Of a stretch of 24,923 nt of DNA, positions 21,200-24,923 are shown piece after piece. The position numbers and the translations under genes are program-made. Below the pieces are notes generated by a model, which did no database searches, was not told the DNA's origin, and was given only the letters and a program-made list of their open reading frames with translations. Each line of letters starts with the position of its first letter. The first letter of the stretch is position 1. The stretch is from an uncultured Flavonifractor sp. (lineage in GTDB: Bacteria > Bacillota > Clostridia > Oscillospirales > Oscillospiraceae), in the NCBI GenBank assembly GCA_910585415.1, contig CAJUDT010000028.1, positions 1 through 24,923 on the forward strand. Direction: 5' to 3'.

Positions 21200-22585
21200 T
21201 CAGGGGCAAATCAGCCACGCTACCCGCTCGTTGTTTTCGCTGCCGGGGACATAGCGCTCATAGGCCGTACACATATCAATCTGCCATGCCTCAAAGGGGG
21301 TGTATACACACACCAGCTGTCCGTCCTGCAGGATGGGGGCCGCGTCCAGCTCCATGGGCTGTCCATCCACCAGGGCGGTGGTGCTGCCTGCGGTCAGGAC
21401 GATTTCCACGTCACGGAACACCATTGTCGCGGCCTGCGTGTCCTCGTCCCAGGTATAGGACGCCCCCAATCCCTCGCACAGCGCCTGCGCGGAGAGGGAC
21501 CAGCCCAGTCCCTCCCCCAGAGAGGGCATCAGAGGAATCTGGAAGGCCTGCAAGCGCTCATCCACCGGATACGCATAGTCCGCGCCTCCATCCAGGGGGT
21601 AGGCCATGTTGTTGAATACCACCGCCTCCAGGGCGTCCAGGTCCAGCACCGAGCGCAGGCGGAAGCTCTGGGTGTGGTTCCCCCACCCGTCATGATTGCC
21701 GCTTATCCCAATCTCCACCAGCTGCGACCGGGTGAGCAGGGAGCCGTCTTGGAACAGGAAGAACAGGGGTACCTCCGCGTCATCCGACTTGTCCAGGCAG
21801 CGGTATGCCGTCTCCATATAGAAGGGGCTGAGGATAACCTGTTCCACCTCCACCGGACCGCCGTCTATGTCTTTCAGCGAGCCCATCCCGGGTCCCTCTG
21901 CTCCAATCGCAACAGTGACAGGCTGGACGTAGGACAACGGCACCGTAATGGACAGTCCCTCTTCCATCCACCCCAGACGAACACGGGCCTGCACCCCGTC
22001 CCCCGTTCCATCAATCTCGGCACTGAGCTTCCAGGTCTGTGAGGTTTCGGTCCGCCGCTCCTTCACCTCTCCTATTCCGAAGCTAAAGACGTTGGGGGCG
22101 GCATCCCCGCCCGTCTCCGTTGTCTCCGGCTCCGCACGCAAGAGGCGGAAGGACCACGTATCCATATTATTGAACTCGTCGGAGCGCAGGAAATCCGCCG
22201 TCTCCTGATTTTTCGCCTCCACCCGCAGAAGCAGCAGGGCCAAGTTCCCATCGGAGGCCGAGCTCTCTACGGTCAAAATATAATTGTCATCCTCCACCCT
22301 GCGGACCGTCTCGTCCAGCAGAGGGGAGGCCGGAGCGGTGTCCCCCCGGAAATAGGCGCTGAGTACGTTCCAATTGCTGGCCGCCAGGGCCGACCCGGCC
22401 AGAAGGGCCGTCACGACTGCCGCCACAGCGAATACTCTCACATTATGTTTCATGGAATTTCTCCTTCCTCCGGTCTCCCGGCCCAGGGCGGCGTCCACCC
22501 TGTTTCGGATATCCCGGCTGCAAATACCCGGCGCGGGGCCGGTTCCTCCGGCCTCCCGCCAGAGCTGGTCAAAATGCTTTTTCAC
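21200..22585 (-). CDS. Membrane anti-sigma-factor-like protein (DUF4179) with C-terminal stalk domain
   Basis: A 461-residue single-pass membrane protein. The short cytosolic N-terminus (residues 1-47, MKKHFDQLWREAGG...) is followed by a transmembrane helix (about 51-69, VFAVAAVVTALLAGSALAA) and a DUF4179-type extracellular domain (about 70-370). A copper-amine-oxidase-like stalk domain closes it (about 380-450, SYTWDEDTQAATMVF, VDGQPMELDAAPILQDG). It overlaps the 3' end of the sigma factor by 17 bp, so it is presumably its anti-sigma factor sensing an envelope signal; no zinc-binding HxxxCxxC is present. The GTG at 22585 follows GGGAGG by 8 bases. A second, stronger site (GGAGGAAGGAG) precedes an internal ATG at 22453, which would give a 417-residue form lacking the cytosolic part. 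Confidence 0.8.
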   Translation of the reverse strand: MKKHFDQLWREAGGTGPAPGICSRDIRNRVDAALGRETGGRRNSMKHNVRVFAVAAVVTALLAGSALAASNWNVLSAYFRGDTAPASPLLDETVRRVEDDNYILTVESSASDGNLALLLLRVEAKNQETADFLRSDEFNNMDTWSFRLLRAEPETTETGGDAAPNVFSFGIGEVKERRTETSQTWKLSAEIDGTGDGVQARVRLGWMEEGLSITVPLSYVQPVTVAIGAEGPGMGSLKDIDGGPVEVEQVILSPFYMETAYRCLDKSDDAEVPLFFLFQDGSLLTRSQLVEIGISGNHDGWGNHTQSFRLRSVLDLDALEAVVFNNMAYPLDGGADYAYPVDERLQAFQIPLMPSLGEGLGWSLSAQALCEGLGASYTWDEDTQAATMVFRDVEIVLTAGSTTALVDGQPMELDAAPILQDGQLVCVYTPFEAWQIDMCTAYERYVPGSENNERVAWLICP

Positions 22586-23126
22586 CGGCGGCGCCTCCCT
22601 TCGTCAAAATGCCTCTCAGCCGCTTCCGCCCCCGGGCCAGCCGGGTCTTGGCGGTGGCCGGATTGAGGCCCAAATCCATTGCAATTTCCTTGAGCTTTTC
22701 CTCCTGATAATAATAGCGGAAAAAGAGGGTCCGGTCAGGTTCCTCCAGGCCGTCCACCGCCTGCCAGAGCTGGCGGGCCTGTTCCCGGCGCTCCAATGTC
22801 TCCTGAGGTCCCTCCGCCGGGGAGGGGCAGTCCTCATCCAGGGGGCATGCGGGGGGCAGACGGCGGAGCACGTCCAGGGCCTTGTTCCGGGCCACCGCCC
22901 CCAGCCAGGGCCGCAGGCCCCGTTCGGGGTCCAGCTCCTCCGCGTGGGCCCAGAGGGCCAGGAATACGTCGGAGACGGCTTCCTCCACGTCCTCCCGTCC
23001 GGCGGCTGAGGAGGCCAGTATCCGCCAGATTACAGCCCCCACATAGGGGGTGAATTGCTCGATTGCCTGATCCAGCGCGTACCGCCGGCGGCACTGTAGG
23101 CGGTGAATCAGCTTGGCCTCGTCCAT
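22569..23126 (-). CDS. ECF-type RNA polymerase sigma factor
   Basis: A 185-residue sigma-70 family protein with region 2 (VEEAVSDVFLALWAHAEELDPERGLRPWLGAVARNKALDVLRR, about residues 47-90) and region 4 (KLKEIAMDLGLNPATAKTRLARGRKRLRG, about 145-175), and no regions 1 or 3, as in extracytoplasmic-function sigma factors. It is followed by an overlapping membrane DUF4179 protein, the usual sigma/anti-sigma arrangement. Upstream is an ECF-like promoter (23174-23200), so it is probably autoregulated. The ATG at 23126 has AAGGAGG 9 bases before it. Its regulon outside this operon is unknown. Confidence 0.93.
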   Translation of the reverse strand: MDEAKLIHRLQCRRRYALDQAIEQFTPYVGAVIWRILASSAAGREDVEEAVSDVFLALWAHAEELDPERGLRPWLGAVARNKALDVLRRLPPACPLDEDCPSPAEGPQETLERREQARQLWQAVDGLEEPDRTLFFRYYYQEEKLKEIAMDLGLNPATAKTRLARGRKRLRGILTKGGAAGEKAF

Positions 23127-23154
23127 GGGGAACCCCTCCTTCCGTTGTAGGTTT

Positions 23155-23166
23155 AGAACCGGTTCT
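23155..23166. promoter_or_regulatory. 12-bp palindrome at the expected transcription start of the sigma operon
   Basis: AGAACCGGTTCT is a perfect palindrome beginning 8 bases past the ECF-like -10, around +1, and 29 bases before the start codon. It could be an operator for a repressor, or the restriction-like symmetry may be chance; no other copy was noticed in the window. Confidence 0.4.
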
Positions 23167-23173
23167 GTCTCTC

Positions 23174-23200
23174 TATACGCGGATTTTTCAAAAAGGTTTC
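23174..23200 (-). promoter_or_regulatory. ECF-type autoregulatory promoter of the sigma operon
   Basis: On the minus strand TGAAACC (GAAACC at 23200-23195) is followed by a T-rich stretch and, 15 bp later, CGTATA (23179-23174). AAC-containing -35 boxes with a T-rich flank and CGT-type -10 boxes are the usual form for ECF sigma factors. It lies directly upstream of the sigma gene itself. Confidence 0.68.
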
Positions 23201-23237
23201 AAATTTTGCAAAAATTTTTTCCCTTCTTTTCGCAGAT

Positions 23238-23273
23238 AAAAAAGCGGAGCCAGACGTTTTCTGTCCGGCTCCG
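23238..23273 (-). terminator. Intrinsic terminator of cca
   Basis: An 11-bp stem with one mismatch (23273-23263 with 23255-23245), the loop AGAAAAC, and CTTTTTT on the minus strand, 4 bases after the cca stop. It insulates the downstream sigma promoter. T5 on the other side makes the hairpin symmetric, but no plus-strand gene reads into it. Confidence 0.9.
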
Positions 23274-23276
23274 TTT

Positions 23277-24608
23277 TTATGCCTTCCGCTTTATCAGCTC
23301 CAGCAGGGCGCTCCGCTCATTGGGAAGCTGGCCGCTGAGTACCTGCTCCAACGCCTGCTTGAGGGCGCGGCCCACCTCGGGACCGGGGGTGACGCCTGCG
23401 GCAATGACATCCTGTCCGCTGATTGCCAGGTCTTTTAAGGAAAAGCACTGGCCTTGGGCGATGATTTCATCGGTCCGGGCCCGGATTTTCTCCAGCATCT
23501 GGAGGCGGTCCCGGACTTTTTCCTGGTCCTGCCCCATGCCGTCGGCCCGTTTGACCGCCAGGAGCTGGTAAAAGGTCTCCGGCCCCAGCCGGTTGAGCCA
23601 CCGGCGGATGGCCTTGTCCGTGGGGGACAGCTGGATGTCGTGGCGCTCTACCAGGGTAACCACCTGCCGCCGGGTGGCGTTGTCGCATTTCAGCCGCCGG
23701 AGCATGGTCCTGGCCAGCTGGGCGCTGACCTCGGGGTGACCGTAAAAATGGTCTATTCCGGCCTCGTCGGTGGATTTGCAGGCGGGTTTGCCAATGTCGT
23801 GGAGCAGCATGGTCAGACGAAGGACCTCATTGGCGGGGGCGGCCTCCAGGGCGCGGATGGTGTGTTCCCAGCCGCCCCAGCAGTGCCAGGGGTTGTGCTG
23901 CTCCAGTTCTACCAGAGGGGCCAGCTCCGGCCAGAATTGGCACAGAATGTCTGGATATTGCCGCAGGACTGCCCCTGCGTGGGGGGCGGTCAGGAGTTTG
24001 CTCAATTCCACACGGATGCGCTCTCCGGCCACATGGTCCAGCATGGCGCGGCTGCGGCGGAGGGCCTTGGCGGTCTGCGGCTCGATGGCGTAGCCCAGAA
24101 CGGCGGAGAAGCGCAGGGCGCGCATGAGGCGAAGGCCGTCCTCCTGGAAGCGGCGGACCGGGTCGCCCACGCAGCGGATGCGCCCGGCCTGAATGTCGGC
24201 GCCGCCGCCGAAGGGGTCTTGCAGGGCTCCATCCAGGGACATGGCGATAGCATTCATGGTAAAATCCCGGCGGGCCAGGTCCTCCCGCAGGCTGGAGACA
24301 AACCGGACCCGGTCCGGGCGGCGACCATCGGTATATGCGCCGTCGGCGCGGTAGGTTGTGACCTCGTAGGCCCCATCCGGGGTGAGGATGGTTACGGTTC
24401 CGTGTTTGAGGCCGGTTTCAATGACCTTCCGCCCGGTGAAGTATGCCTTTGTTTCCTCCGGGAGGGCTGAGGTACATATGTCCCAGTCGTGGGGCGGGAC
24501 GCCGCGCAGGAGGTCCCGCACACACCCCCCAACCAAATGGGCCTCGCGGCCCGAGGCGGTGAGGGTTTGTAATATTTGCCGTGCCCCGGCGGGGATTTTG
24601 GTTTTCAT
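23277..24608 (-). CDS. cca: CCA-adding tRNA nucleotidyltransferase with HD domain
   Basis: A 443-residue enzyme that builds or repairs the 3' CCA end of tRNAs. The class II nucleotidyltransferase head shows LVGGCVRDLLRG (residues 25-36) and the catalytic DWD (Asp41, Asp43), then RRDFTMNAIA (113-122) and the RRFQEDGLRLMRALRF tRNA-binding block (152-167). A C-terminal HD domain (LLHDIGKP, His270-Asp271) is as in the longer bacterial forms. The ATG at 24608 has no recognisable Shine-Dalgarno; the sequence just upstream is GGTATAACCC, and 11 bp beyond the start the end repeat copy B begins. The promoter and leader must therefore lie in or be supplied by the repeat. It is followed by a strong terminator. 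Confidence 0.95.
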   Translation of the reverse strand: MKTKIPAGARQILQTLTASGREAHLVGGCVRDLLRGVPPHDWDICTSALPEETKAYFTGRKVIETGLKHGTVTILTPDGAYEVTTYRADGAYTDGRRPDRVRFVSSLREDLARRDFTMNAIAMSLDGALQDPFGGGADIQAGRIRCVGDPVRRFQEDGLRLMRALRFSAVLGYAIEPQTAKALRRSRAMLDHVAGERIRVELSKLLTAPHAGAVLRQYPDILCQFWPELAPLVELEQHNPWHCWGGWEHTIRALEAAPANEVLRLTMLLHDIGKPACKSTDEAGIDHFYGHPEVSAQLARTMLRRLKCDNATRRQVVTLVERHDIQLSPTDKAIRRWLNRLGPETFYQLLAVKRADGMGQDQEKVRDRLQMLEKIRARTDEIIAQGQCFSLKDLAISGQDVIAAGVTPGPEVGRALKQALEQVLSGQLPNERSALLELIKRKA

Positions 24609-24618
24609 GGGTTATACC

Positions 24619-24923
24619 GGCTTTCGTTGGTTGATTGGGGGTTCCCTTTTGCTCCTTCCTCGGGACTCTCTGCGGTTCGTTGGCTGGTGCTGGCTTTTTC
24701 ATTCCCTTCTGCCTCTTCCTCGTTACTCTGGTGGGTTTCGTTGGCTGGTCCTGCCTCCGGCGGGTTACTTTCCAGTGATGGAAAGTAACCAAAGATCACC
24801 GGGCCTGCGGGCCCGGACCCGGGGTCGGGGGGCGGCGGTGGAGATACGGGGCTTGCAAGCCCTGTAGTTGTTACCCGCCGTTTTAGCCTCCGCCCTCTAT
24901 ACTTCGGCCATTGGCCCCTCGGG
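24619..24923 (-). repeat. Terminal intergenic repeat, copy B (inverted relative to copy A)
   Basis: Reverse-complement partner of 23-385, running off the right edge of the window. It keeps the shared blocks and the 12-bp stem (24763-24774 / 24779-24790), but lacks the extra ~115 bases of copy A. It carries two units of a ~50-bp segment where copy A has one: about 24641-24690 and 24702-24751, each with a TTCGTTGGCTGGT end, with a third partial TTCGTTGGTT at 24624-24633. No gene is supported in it. It begins 10 bases upstream of the cca start codon, so it occupies the normal promoter region of that gene. Confidence 0.85.

Overview
The window looks like a piece, perhaps a whole contig, of a high-GC gut Firmicute in the Oscillospiraceae (Flavonifractor / Intestinimonas / Lawsonibacter-like). 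This is inferred from the GC-rich coding, strong AGGAGG-type ribosome binding sites, sigma-A promoters, cell-surface proteins with copper-amine-oxidase-like (stalk) domains, and a complete upper lysine-to-butyrate fermentation module. No taxonomic marker was seen. No rRNA, tRNA, transposase, phage gene or CRISPR array was found.

Layout. Both ends (23-385 and 24619-24923) carry inverted copies of the same non-coding repeat. Between them, left to right: a divergent pair of regulators (YheO/DauR-like, minus; NiaR/3H-like, plus); an NhaC-family antiporter with its own promoter and terminator; a TepA-like ClpP-family protease divergent from a DUF1349 protein; a collagen-like surface protein (minus) with twelve 36-bp repeats; a secreted 5'-nucleotidase; miaA; an HD-domain protein; two tandem paralogous membrane proteins of unknown function; and a GNAT acetyltransferase (minus).

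The core, 12314-18632 on the minus strand, is the lysine fermentation operon kce-kdd-kamA-kamD-kamE. KamA makes beta-lysine, KamDE makes 3,5-diaminohexanoate, Kdd oxidises it to 3-keto-5-aminohexanoate, and Kce uses acetyl-CoA to give 3-aminobutyryl-CoA and acetoacetate. The later genes (kal, CoA transferase, butyryl-CoA dehydrogenase) and the aminomutase reactivation proteins are not in the window. The operon starts at a near-consensus promoter (18604-18632) followed by what I read as a lysine riboswitch aptamer (18403-18578). The 3' strand of its P1 helix is also the 5' arm of an intrinsic terminator (18356-18414). Ligand-bound P1 would therefore prevent termination: a lysine-activated ON switch, which suits a catabolic operon. 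A second terminator-like hairpin lies between this switch and kce. A structured repeat-like sequence separates kamA from kamD, and a C-rich, G-poor leader separates kce from kdd.

Right of the operon: a DUF3298-type lipoprotein overlapping an RlmD/TrmA-family rRNA methyltransferase (plus); then, on the minus strand, an ECF sigma factor translationally overlapping a membrane anti-sigma-like DUF4179 protein, with an ECF-type promoter and a palindrome ahead of it; and cca, whose start lies 11 bp from the right-hand repeat copy.
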